Shown here in pieces: positions 42,385 to 50,526 of a stretch of DNA of 64,000 nucleotides. Source of the DNA: Nitrospirota bacterium (GTDB lineage: Bacteria > Nitrospirota > Thermodesulfovibrionia > UBA6902 > DSMQ01). The position numbers were made by a program, and so were the translations under genes. The stretch spans positions 1-64,000 of the forward strand of contig JACQXB010000016.1 in the NCBI GenBank assembly GCA_016208965.1. The letters are read 5' to 3'. The notes beneath the pieces are model-generated. The model did no database searches, had not been told where the DNA came from, and worked only from the letters and a program-made list of their open reading frames with translations. Numbering within the stretch: position 1 is the stretch's first letter; every line of letters begins with the position of its first letter.

Positions 42385-44529
42385 ATGGCTTTCTGGCATG
42401 ATATAGAACGGGATTATAAGGCTATCTTTGAGAGAGACCCGGCAGTAAGAAACGGGCTTGAAATTATCTTTGCATATCCCGGATTCCATGCGATATTTCT
42501 TCACAGGATTAACCATTTCCTTTGGAACATAGGCATTCCTGTTATCCCAAGATTTCTATCACACATAGGAAGATTTCTCACAGGCATTGAGATACATCCG
42601 TGTGCAAAGATTGGTGCGGGTTTTTTCATTGACCACGGCATGGGTGTAGTTATAGGAGAGACATCTGAGATAGGGGAAAACGCAACTCTTTATCAGGGAG
42701 TTACACTTGGAGGCACGGGCAAGGAAAAAGGTAAGAGGCACCCTACGCTTGGCAATAATGTAGTTGTTGGGACAGGGGCAAAGATCCTCGGTGCGATAAC
42801 AATCGGAGATAATGTTGCAATAGGCGCTAATTCAGTAGTGCTTAAATCCATTCCCGGAAACTCAATTGTTGTAGGTGTTCCGGGAAGGGTAACAAAAAAG
42901 AGAATAATAAGGATGACAACAGAGGAAGGTTTGATAGAGGTGATGGATCATTTCCCTGACCCTTTATTAGAGAGGCTTGAAGAGCTTGAAACTAAGGTCA
43001 CTGAGCTTGAAAAGGATATTGAGGCAATGGAAAAACAAAAAGAGAGAGATAAGGTAATGAGGGTATACAACACGCTTACTGGAAAGAAGGAGGAGTTTAT
43101 TTCCATTAATCCCGGCAAGGTAGGCATGTATGTATGCGGGATAACTGCTTATGATGTATGTCATCTGGGGCATGCAAGAAGCGCTATAGTTTTTGATGTC
43201 ATGAAGAGATATATGAGATACAGCGGATTTGAGGTAAGGCATGTCAGAAACATTACTGACATTGACGACAAAATAATTAAAAGGGCAGCACAGGAAGGTG
43301 TCTCTACTGTGGATATTGCAAAGAAATATACAGAAGAATACTACAGAGATATGGACAGACTCGGGGTAAGCAGGGCTGATGTTGAACCAAAGGCAACCGA
43401 GCATATCCCTGAGATGATTGAGATTATAAAAGGGCTGATTGAGAGTGGATATGCATACAGTGTTCATGGGGATGTATATTTCAGGGTCAGCAGGTTTTCT
43501 GATTACGGGAAACTTTCAAGAAGAAGCCTTGATGACATGATGGCAGGGGCAAGGGTTGAGGTGGATGAGAAAAAGGAGAATCCGCTGGATTTTGCATTGT
43601 GGAAGGCGTCAAAACCGGGTGAGCCGTGGTGGGACAGCCCATGGGGAAAAGGAAGACCGGGCTGGCATATAGAATGCACTGCAATGTCGATGAAGTATAT
43701 GAAGTATATGGGAGAGAGTTTTGATATTCATGGAGGAGGCGCGGATTTAATCTTTCCGCATCATGAAAATGAAATTGCGCAGTCAGAGGCATTTACAGGC
43801 AGGCCTTTTGTAAGATACTGGCTTCACAATGGGTTTATTACTGTTGACAAGGAAAAGATGTCCAAGTCTTTGGGGAATTTCTTCACGATTAAGGAGATTC
43901 TTGATAAGTATGACCCTGAGGTTGTGAGATACTTTCTACTTTCAACCCATTACAGAAGCCCGATAGAGTTTTCTGATGCGCAGTTAAGTGAATCTGAGGT
44001 CTCTATTGATAGATACTATTCAACTGTATTAAGGGTCAATGACTTCTTAAATGAGCCATCAGCCATCAGCCATCAGCCATCAGCCATTAAAGTGGTTGAA
44101 GAGTTTGAAAAACAAATATCCTCTTTGAAAGAAAAATTTATGGATGCAATGGATGATGATTTTAATACTGCACTTGCACTTGGACATATTTTTGAACTCA
44201 TAAGGGAAGCAAATAAATTTCTTGATGCCAAGCCAAGAGGGCAGAAGGCAGGGGAGCTTGTTGCAAAATCAAAAGAAGTTTTAACTGAATTAGGCAATAT
44301 TCTTAATATATTTAACAGGACGCCGCATGAATGGTATATCTCGCTTATGAAAGTAAAAAATGTTGGTTTTACCGAAGGGGATATTCTTAATGAAATAACC
44401 AAGAGGCACGGGGCAAGACAGAAGAAAGACTGGGCATTGGCAGATAAGATAAGAAATGAACTGGAAGAAAAAGGTATTATCCTTGAAGATAAAAAGGATA
44501 CAACAAAATGGAAAATTAAGGTTGGTTGA
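42385..44529 (+). CDS. cysE-cysS: serine O-acetyltransferase / cysteinyl-tRNA synthetase fusion
   Basis: 714 residues in one uninterrupted frame. Residues 1-200 are CysE: FHAIFLHRINHFLW, then the left-handed beta-helix hexapeptides (GIEIHPCAKIGAGFFIDHGMGVVIGE, LYQGVTLGGTGK, GAKILGAITIGDNVAIGA). A coiled-coil-like linker (ERLEELETKVTELEKDIEAMEKQK) leads to CysS from residue 225: MYVCGITAYDVCHLGHARS (HIGH-like HLGH), GWHIECTAMSMKYM, HHENE and KMSKSLGNF. All zinc ligands (C251, the ECT Cys, HHENE) are present. A CATCAGC-type repeat (SAISHQPSAIK) sits in the C-terminal part. An internal ATG at 43057 behind AAGG could also give free CysS. The fusion ties cysteine synthesis to its loading. Confidence 0.93.
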   Translation: MAFWHDIERDYKAIFERDPAVRNGLEIIFAYPGFHAIFLHRINHFLWNIGIPVIPRFLSHIGRFLTGIEIHPCAKIGAGFFIDHGMGVVIGETSEIGENATLYQGVTLGGTGKEKGKRHPTLGNNVVVGTGAKILGAITIGDNVAIGANSVVLKSIPGNSIVVGVPGRVTKKRIIRMTTEEGLIEVMDHFPDPLLERLEELETKVTELEKDIEAMEKQKERDKVMRVYNTLTGKKEEFISINPGKVGMYVCGITAYDVCHLGHARSAIVFDVMKRYMRYSGFEVRHVRNITDIDDKIIKRAAQEGVSTVDIAKKYTEEYYRDMDRLGVSRADVEPKATEHIPEMIEIIKGLIESGYAYSVHGDVYFRVSRFSDYGKLSRRSLDDMMAGARVEVDEKKENPLDFALWKASKPGEPWWDSPWGKGRPGWHIECTAMSMKYMKYMGESFDIHGGGADLIFPHHENEIAQSEAFTGRPFVRYWLHNGFITVDKEKMSKSLGNFFTIKEILDKYDPEVVRYFLLSTHYRSPIEFSDAQLSESEVSIDRYYSTVLRVNDFLNEPSAISHQPSAIKVVEEFEKQISSLKEKFMDAMDDDFNTALALGHIFELIREANKFLDAKPRGQKAGELVAKSKEVLTELGNILNIFNRTPHEWYISLMKVKNVGFTEGDILNEITKRHGARQKKDWALADKIRNELEEKGIILEDKKDTTKWKIKVG

Positions 44530-45269
44530 TGGAGATAGCAGAAGCTCTGAGGCTCGTTCAAGGGAAAATTGTAAACTCTGCACTCAGGGCTGGAAGGAAT
44601 CCCGCTGAAATAAAAATAATTGCGGTTACTAAAACTGTAAGTATTGAACATATTCAGGAGGCAATAGACGCAGGATTAAGGATATTTGGGGAAAACAGGG
44701 TTCAGGAAGCTCAAAAAAAAGTTACAAGTTGCAAGTTGCAAGTTGCAAGTAAAGACAAAGACTCGTTACTCGTTACTCGTTACTCGTTACCTAAGATAGA
44801 ATGGCATTTAATAGGAAATCTACAGAGAAACAAGGCAAAGTATGCGGTTCAGTTATTTGACCTTATTCATACCATTGATTCCATCGGAATTGCAGAGGAA
44901 GTCAATAAACAGGCTGAGAAGATAGGCAAAACCCAAAGGGTTCTTGTTCAGGTTAAATTATCTAAAGAGGAGACAAAACACGGGGTTTCAGAGGAGGATT
45001 TAATGCCCTTGCTTGAAATGATAAGTAATTTGAGAAACTTAAAACTTGAAGGGCTGATGACCATGCCTCCTTTTTTTGATGACCCGGAAAAAGCAAGACT
45101 GTATTTCAGGAGATTAAGAGAATTAAGGGATAATATTAACAAGTTACGAGTTACGAGTTACGAGTTACGAGACTTATCTATGGGTATGTCCAATGACTTT
45201 GAAGTTGCAATAGAAGAAGGGGCAACTATGGTAAGAGTCGGGACGGCGATATTTGGGGTGAGAAGATAA
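44529..45269 (+). CDS. yggS: YggS/PROSC family PLP homeostasis protein
   Basis: 246 residues. PLP-binding, fold III type: EIKIIAVTKTVSIEHIQEAIDAGLRIFGENRVQEAQKK (Lys of the Schiff base in AVTKT), IEWHLIGNLQRNKAKYAV, TIDSIGIAEEVN and SMGMSNDFEVAIEEGATMVRVGTAIFG. The ATG overlaps the cysS stop (TGATG), so it is coupled. Two repeats are in frame: one after EAQKK (core SKDKDSLLVTRYSL, the same peptide as in murD) and a short one (KLRVTSYELRD) before SMGMSND. Neither hits the PLP site. Confidence 0.94.
   Translation: MEIAEALRLVQGKIVNSALRAGRNPAEIKIIAVTKTVSIEHIQEAIDAGLRIFGENRVQEAQKKVTSCKLQVASKDKDSLLVTRYSLPKIEWHLIGNLQRNKAKYAVQLFDLIHTIDSIGIAEEVNKQAEKIGKTQRVLVQVKLSKEETKHGVSEEDLMPLLEMISNLRNLKLEGLMTMPPFFDDPEKARLYFRRLRELRDNINKLRVTSYELRDLSMGMSNDFEVAIEEGATMVRVGTAIFGVRR
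44720..44790. repeat. TAACTCGT-type repeat in yggS
   Basis: GTTGCAAGTTGCAAGT, the TAAAGACAAAGACTCG spacer and four TTACTCG words. Near-copy of 17471-17543 on the opposite strand, read in the same element frame. Confidence 0.88.
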
Positions 45270-45363
45270 GTGTTCTATGGCTTATAGAAAAAGCGGTTGT
45301 TTTGATATAGAATAATAACCTAAAAGATGCTTGAGTAAATTATCTCGACAGCACTAATTAAGC

Positions 45364-45401
45364 AACCCCCGTTAGAAAGGACGGGGCTTTCTAACGGGGT
45401 A
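45364..45401. repeat. CCCCGTTAGAAA palindrome upstream of the RM gene
   Basis: CCCCCGTTAGAAAGG and CTTTCTAACGGGG arms. The downstream GGGGTAAATTAA precedes the ATG at 45408 and may act as its ribosome site. Confidence 0.8.
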
Positions 45402-45407
45402 AATTAA

Positions 45408-48400
45408 ATGCTAAAGTCCTACGTTAAAAAAATATTTGAAGTTGCGAAAAGAGGCGATGCAAGGGAAGAAAGTTATTACTCCTGTCTTGAAGAACTTTTA
45501 AATGATTATGCTGATTCTATCAACAAAAAACAGATTTATATTACTACCCTTCCTAAAAAGACTGATGCAGGAAATCCTGATTTTAGAATATGGGATGGGA
45601 AACAACACATTATTGGATATATTGAGGCTAAATCACTACATGAAGAAGACTTAACCCATATAGAGCATTCTGAACAGCTTGAAAGATATTTAGACATTTT
45701 CCCTAATCTTATACTCACAAATTTTTTTGAATTCCGTCTTTATCGTGATGGCAATTTAATTGATAAAATTCGGATTGCAAGACCATATGTGATTCACAAG
45801 CTCGGTACAGTCCCTCCTGTTGAAAAAGAAAAGGAATTTTTTGCTCTTCTCGAAAAATTCTTTTCTTTTTCTTTACCCAAAACCTATTCAGCAAAGACCC
45901 TTGCAGTGGAGCTTGCAAAAAGGACAAGGTTTTTAAAAGAACAGGTCATTATTGAAGAATTAAAAACAGAAGAGACTCCCCCCTTTAATTCCCCCCTTAC
46001 CAATGGGGGACTGAGGGGGGTGTATGGTTTTTATGAAGCATTCAAACAATACCTCATAAGTGGCCTTTCAAAAGAAGATTTTGCAGACCTTTATTCTCAG
46101 ACTATCACATACGGGCTTTTTGCTGCCCGAACACGCTCGGAAAACAGCTTTAACAGAAAACTCGCATATGACAGGATTCCAAGGACGATTGGAATATTAA
46201 GGGATGTTTTCAGATTTATTTCTCTTGGTGAATTACCTCAACAGATGGAATGGATAATTGACGATATTTCAGAAGTTTTAGCAGTTACGGATGTTTATAA
46301 AATACTTGATGAGTATTTTCATAAACATAAAGGTAAAGACCCGATTGTACATTTCTATGAAACATTTCTTGCTGAATATGACCCTAAGACAAGAGAAAAA
46401 AGAGGCGTCTATTATACCCCTGAACCAGTAGTTTCTTATATTGTTCGTTCTTTGCACCATATCTTAAAAGAGCATTTTAATAGAGCAGATGGCTTTGCAA
46501 ATGATACAGTCACAGTATTAGACCCTGCTGCAGGAACACTCACTTTTTTAGCTGAAGCTGCTAAGTTGGCAGTGAACGAATTCTCTTTAAAATATGGCGA
46601 AGGAGCAAAAGAAAATTTCATTAAAGAACAAATCCTTAAAAACTTTTACGCCTTTGAATTAATGATGGCGCCGTATGCAATAGGGCATTTGAAAATATCC
46701 TTTCTCCTTGAAGAACTTGGTTACAAACTTCATGAAGATGATAGATTCAAACTCTACCTGACCAATACCTTGGAAATGGAAGAACTTGCGCAGACAGAAC
46801 TTCCCGGAATGGCTTCTCTTTCTGAAGAGTCACATCTTGCAGGCAAAGTCAAAAAAGAACAGCCTATTTTAGTGATACTCGGAAATCCACCCTATTCTGT
46901 AAGCTCTGCAAACAAATCTGACTTCATTGAGAAAGAGATGGAACTATATAAAAAAGATGTCCGTATTGAGAAAAATATCCAGCCTCTTTCAGATGATTAC
47001 ATTAAGTTTATTCGCTTTGCGCACTGGAAAATAGATAAAGCAGGTAAGGGTATTATCGGAATGATTACCAACAATTCTTATCTTTCAGGATTAATTCATC
47101 GCGGAATGCGTAAAAGTTTGCTTGAAAGTTTCAATGAAATTTATATCTTAAATCTTCATGGGAATAGCCGAATTGGAGAGAAATGTCCTGATGGAAGTAA
47201 AGACGAAAATGTCTTTGATATTCAGCAAGGAGTTTCAATCGCATTGTTTGTTAAGAACGACTCTGTCATTGCGAGGAGCAGAGCGACGAAGCAATCTCAT
47301 GAGATTGCCACGCCTTCGGCTCGCAATGACATTACTACTTGCAAAGTTTTCTATCAGGATGTTTACGGACTGAGGAAAAAGAAATACGCATACTTGAATA
47401 AATATTCTACTAACTCAACAAAGTGGATAGAGTTAACACCGACCGATACTTATTATTTCTTTGTAAAGAAAGATTTTTCTCTACAAGCAAAGTATGATAA
47501 GTTTTTGTCTATTCAGGAAATATTTGTTCAATCCTCCAGTGGTGTAAAAACCCATCGTGACCATTTCATAGTAGGATTTACAAAAGAAGAAGTTAAACAG
47601 CGAATTAGAACATTTACCAGTAATTTACCAGATGAAATAGTTACTCAAGGATTGAACTTAAAAGATACGAGAGATTGGAAGGTAAAAACCGCAAGGGAGA
47701 GTCTAAAGAAAATTGATTGGGGAGAATATGTTAGACCATACTCGTATCGCCCTTTTGATAAAAGATATATTTGTTATCTATCAAACCTGATTGATAGAGG
47801 TTGTGACAGATGGGATTTGATGAAGAACTTTTTTAAGGAGAATATTGGGTTAGCAACAACAAGAAGGATGCCAGAAATATTCGGTGTCTCCACTTTTGTA
47901 TGCAATTATGTTGGAGACATACATATAATCGGAGACCAAAACTACTTTTTCCCTCTTTACCTCTACAAAACAAAAGAAGATAATCCTTCAAAGAAACGCT
48001 CTTTTAGCACTTTAATGATGCTCTTTGAGCCGGAAGCAGATTATTTTGTAAAAAAGCCTAATCTATCTCCAGCATTTGTAGAAAAATTAACCAAAGAGTT
48101 TAAGAAAACACCAACCCCCGAACAAATCTTCTTTTACATTTATGCCATTCTCTACTCAAATATTTACCGTATAAAATATGCTGAATTCTTAAAGATAGAT
48201 TTTCCAAGGATTCCTTTTACAAAAGATTATAAATTGTTCAAGAAAATGGGTGATTACGGCGAAAGACTTGTTGATTTACATCTGCTAAAATCATCAGCGC
48301 TTGATTCACCTGTTGCAAAGCTGCAGGGCAAGGGTGATAATAAGATTGAAAAAGTGTGGCTGTCATTGCGAGGCAAAGCCAAAGCAATCTCAAAAGACGA

Positions 48401-48671
48401 GATTCTTCGCTACGCTCAGAATGACAAATTAGTGATTTACATCAACCAGAATCAGTATTTTGAAGGGCTTTCAAATGATGTCTGGGGATATCAAATTGGC
48501 GGTTATCAGGTTTGTGACAAATGGCTAAAAGATAGGAAAGGAAAAAGATTATCACTTGAGGATATAAAATATTACTGCAAGATTGTTACTGCTTTGAAGA
48601 AAACAATTGAAATCCAAAAAGCAATTGATAATGTCTATCCGGAAGTAGAAAAGGAGACTTTATCTTTATGA
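45408..48671 (+). CDS. single-chain restriction-modification enzyme (type ISP/IIG-like)
   Basis: 1087 residues. An N-terminal PD-(D/E)xK nuclease is suggested by NPDFRIWDG (PD at 57-58) and YIEAKS (73-75). The methyltransferase part has motif I DPAAGTLTFLAEA (about 372-384) and motif IV GNPPYSV (492-498), typical of adenine-N6 enzymes. GVYYTPEPVVSYIVRSL is the helix before it. The C-terminal half should hold target recognition. No helicase domain is seen, so it is nearer to type IIG than to full ISP. Three in-frame repeats: PPFNSPLTNGGLRG (190-203), IARSRATKQSHEIATPSAR and SLRGKAKAISKDEILRYAQ. Whether it is active is open. Joined to proC by a 4-bp overlap. Confidence 0.85.
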   Translation: MLKSYVKKIFEVAKRGDAREESYYSCLEELLNDYADSINKKQIYITTLPKKTDAGNPDFRIWDGKQHIIGYIEAKSLHEEDLTHIEHSEQLERYLDIFPNLILTNFFEFRLYRDGNLIDKIRIARPYVIHKLGTVPPVEKEKEFFALLEKFFSFSLPKTYSAKTLAVELAKRTRFLKEQVIIEELKTEETPPFNSPLTNGGLRGVYGFYEAFKQYLISGLSKEDFADLYSQTITYGLFAARTRSENSFNRKLAYDRIPRTIGILRDVFRFISLGELPQQMEWIIDDISEVLAVTDVYKILDEYFHKHKGKDPIVHFYETFLAEYDPKTREKRGVYYTPEPVVSYIVRSLHHILKEHFNRADGFANDTVTVLDPAAGTLTFLAEAAKLAVNEFSLKYGEGAKENFIKEQILKNFYAFELMMAPYAIGHLKISFLLEELGYKLHEDDRFKLYLTNTLEMEELAQTELPGMASLSEESHLAGKVKKEQPILVILGNPPYSVSSANKSDFIEKEMELYKKDVRIEKNIQPLSDDYIKFIRFAHWKIDKAGKGIIGMITNNSYLSGLIHRGMRKSLLESFNEIYILNLHGNSRIGEKCPDGSKDENVFDIQQGVSIALFVKNDSVIARSRATKQSHEIATPSARNDITTCKVFYQDVYGLRKKKYAYLNKYSTNSTKWIELTPTDTYYFFVKKDFSLQAKYDKFLSIQEIFVQSSSGVKTHRDHFIVGFTKEEVKQRIRTFTSNLPDEIVTQGLNLKDTRDWKVKTARESLKKIDWGEYVRPYSYRPFDKRYICYLSNLIDRGCDRWDLMKNFFKENIGLATTRRMPEIFGVSTFVCNYVGDIHIIGDQNYFFPLYLYKTKEDNPSKKRSFSTLMMLFEPEADYFVKKPNLSPAFVEKLTKEFKKTPTPEQIFFYIYAILYSNIYRIKYAEFLKIDFPRIPFTKDYKLFKKMGDYGERLVDLHLLKSSALDSPVAKLQGKGDNKIEKVWLSLRGKAKAISKDEILRYAQNDKLVIYINQNQYFEGLSNDVWGYQIGGYQVCDKWLKDRKGKRLSLEDIKYYCKIVTALKKTIEIQKAIDNVYPEVEKETLSL
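45976..46022. repeat. GGGGG-type palindrome in frame in the RM gene
   Basis: CTCCCCCCTTTAATTCCCC...GGGGGACTGAGGGGGG, encoding PPFNSPLTNGGLRG. Confidence 0.8.
47260..47331. repeat. CATTGCGA-type repeat in frame in the RM gene
   Basis: GTCATTGCGAGGAGCAG...GCTCGCAATGAC inverted unit that encodes IARSRATKQSHEIATPSARND. Confidence 0.85.
48360..48425. repeat. CATTGCGA-type repeat, second copy in the RM gene
   Basis: TGTCATTGCGAGGCAAAG...CGCTCAGAATGACA, encoding SLRGKAKAISKDEILRYAQND in frame. Confidence 0.8.
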
Positions 48672-49471
48672 TAGGTTTCATAGGCGGGGGGAACATGGCG
48701 GAAGCGATGATTAAAGGCATGTGTCAAAGTGTCAAAGTGTCAAAGTGTCAGAGCAAAATACTTGTCTCTGAACCGAGGGAGGACAGGAGGAAGTATCTTG
48801 AGCAGAGCTATGGGGTGAAAACAACCTCTTCAAATAAAGATGCGGCGTCTTTATGCAATATTATAATCCTTGCCGTTAAACCGCAGAATATGGAGACAGT
48901 ACTTGATGAGATAAAAGATTTAGTCAATGAGGATAAAACAGTGGTATCAATAGCCGCAGGTATTACACTATCATATCTTCAATCAAAATTAAAAACAAAA
49001 AAACTCATCCGGGTAATGCCTAATACACCTGCACTTGTACAGGAAGGTATGTCCGTTATCTCCTTATGCGAATGCTTTTCTGACACGGATATATTAACCG
49101 TAAGAGAAATCTTTATGTCTATAGGAAAAGTTATCACCCTCCCTGAGAAATATATGGATGCTGTCACTGCCCTTTCAGGAAGCGGTCCTGCCTTTATTGC
49201 CTTTTTCATTGAGGCAATGATAGAGGCAGGAGTAAAAATGGGTTTAAACAGAGACAATGCCTCTGAGCTTACGATACAAACGCTCATTGGCACAGCAAAG
49301 CTTCTTAAGACAGGTATGCCTGCAGAAAAACTCAGAGAGATGGTAACATCTCCCGGGGGAACAACAGCAGCAGGTCTTAAGGTGTTTAATGAAAAAGGAC
49401 TTAAGGATATTGTTGTATCTGCGATTGAGGCAGCAACAAACCGGGCAAAGGAACTTGGAAAAACAAATTAA
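48668..49471 (+). CDS. proC: pyrroline-5-carboxylate reductase
   Basis: NAD(P)H-dependent last step of proline synthesis. 267 residues. N-terminal Rossmann loop IGFIGGGNMAEAMIKGM, IILAVKPQN, VVSIAAGITL, RVMPNTPALVQEGMSVI, and the C-terminal ALSGSGPAFIAFFIEAM and TSPGGTTAAGLKVF signature. A GTGTCAAAGTGTCAAAG repeat gives a small insert (CQSVKVSKCQSK, residues about 19-30). GGAGA before the ATG. Start overlaps the RM gene stop by 4 bp. Confidence 0.96.
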   Translation: MIGFIGGGNMAEAMIKGMCQSVKVSKCQSKILVSEPREDRRKYLEQSYGVKTTSSNKDAASLCNIIILAVKPQNMETVLDEIKDLVNEDKTVVSIAAGITLSYLQSKLKTKKLIRVMPNTPALVQEGMSVISLCECFSDTDILTVREIFMSIGKVITLPEKYMDAVTALSGSGPAFIAFFIEAMIEAGVKMGLNRDNASELTIQTLIGTAKLLKTGMPAEKLREMVTSPGGTTAAGLKVFNEKGLKDIVVSAIEAATNRAKELGKTN

Positions 49472-49501
49472 TATTTTATCCTGAATTTTAAGGGAGTCTA
49501 T

Positions 49502-49807
49502 ATGTTTATATTTGCAAATCTATTAACAGCTTTAGCAAAGATACTTGATATTGCGCTTACAGCCTATATGTGGATAATAATAATCGCAGCACTTATTAGC
49601 TGGGTAAATCCTGATCCATACAATCCAATTGTGCGATTCTTATATTCGGTCACAGAGCCCGTTCTAAGACCAATAAGGAGAAGGATCGGAATAGGCATTG
49701 GTGTTGACATATCGCCGATGATAGTGATTTTAATAATTCTCTTCATTAAATATTTTCTAATAGCGTCTTTAATTGAAATGGCTTTTAGAATGAAAGGAGC
49801 AGCATGA
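49502..49807 (+). CDS. yggT: YggT family membrane protein
   Basis: 101 residues, two hydrophobic halves (ILDIALTAYMWIIIIAALISWVNPDPYNPIVRFLYSVTEPVLRPIRRRI and ISPMIVILIILFIKYFLI). SWVNPDP and EPVLRPIRR are the YggT signature. A two-helix inner membrane protein, often between proC/yggS and divIVA, as here. Function unknown; linked to osmotic stress and division in other bacteria. Confidence 0.92.
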   Translation: MFIFANLLTALAKILDIALTAYMWIIIIAALISWVNPDPYNPIVRFLYSVTEPVLRPIRRRIGIGIGVDISPMIVILIILFIKYFLIASLIEMAFRMKGAA

Positions 49808-49819
49808 TGCATGATACAC

Positions 49820-49970
49820 GATTCATGATTCATGATAAAAGCTTTTCCATCTTGTATCTCGGACCGAGTCGTTTCCGACTTGCTACAGGATTGCCTTATT
49901 TCTGTCATTCCGCACTTGATGCGGAATCCAGTTATTTTTTTCTGGATTCCTGCTTTCGCAGGAATGACTA
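49820..49970. repeat. ATTCATG and TGGATTCC-type repeats
   Basis: TTCATGATTCATGAT words directly after yggT, then CATTCCGCACTTGATGCGGAATCCAG...CTGGATTCCTGC...GCAGGAATGAC. Fills the gap to divIVA. Confidence 0.7.
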
Positions 49971-50047
49971 ATAACAAAAGCGTAATAAAGTTTTTAAGAT
50001 ACCTTGCAGCTTGCTGCAGGCAGGCTCATTAGGTAAAGGAGGTTTGG

Positions 50048-50524
50048 ATGAGAATTACACCACTTGATATTCAACAGAAGCAGTTTTCTACAAAGTTCAG
50101 GGGATTTGATACTGAAGATGTAGATTCCTTTCTTGAACTTATAAGGGAGGAGATGGAGGAACTCCTAAGAGAGAACGCTAATCTAAGAGAGGATGTGAAA
50201 AGGTTTGACAAACAGCTAAAGGATTATAAAAACATTGAAACAACCCTCAGAGACACCCTTATGATAACCCAGCAGATGGTTGAAGAGTATAAAAATAATG
50301 CAAGAAAAGAGGCAGAGCTTATAAAGAAAGATGCAGAATTAAGGGCAGATGAGATATTAAAAGATGCACAGGAGAAGGTCATCATGATACACGAGGACAT
50401 AACTGACCTCAAGGGGGTAAGAAGACATTTTAAAGAAGAATTAAAACGATTAATAGAAAACCACCTAAGGATGGTTGAGTTTGATAAAGAAAGGGAGGAA
50501 GAGACCCCTACCGAGGGCTCGTAG
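50048..50524 (+). CDS. divIVA: DivIVA domain protein
   Basis: 158 residues: MRITPLDIQQKQFSTKFRGFDTEDVDSFLELIREEMEELL is the lipid-binding DivIVA N-terminus (with the F and R of the hydrophobic crossed loop). The rest is coiled coil (ENANLREDVKRFDKQLKDYKNIETTL...). The C-terminus has KEELKRLIENHLRMVEF. It probably recognises curved membrane at poles or septum and recruits partners. AAAGGAGG 8 nt before the ATG. Gene order yggS...proC-yggT-divIVA is typical next to dcw genes. Confidence 0.95.
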   Translation: MRITPLDIQQKQFSTKFRGFDTEDVDSFLELIREEMEELLRENANLREDVKRFDKQLKDYKNIETTLRDTLMITQQMVEEYKNNARKEAELIKKDAELRADEILKDAQEKVIMIHEDITDLKGVRRHFKEELKRLIENHLRMVEFDKEREEETPTEGS

Positions 50525-50526
50525 AG

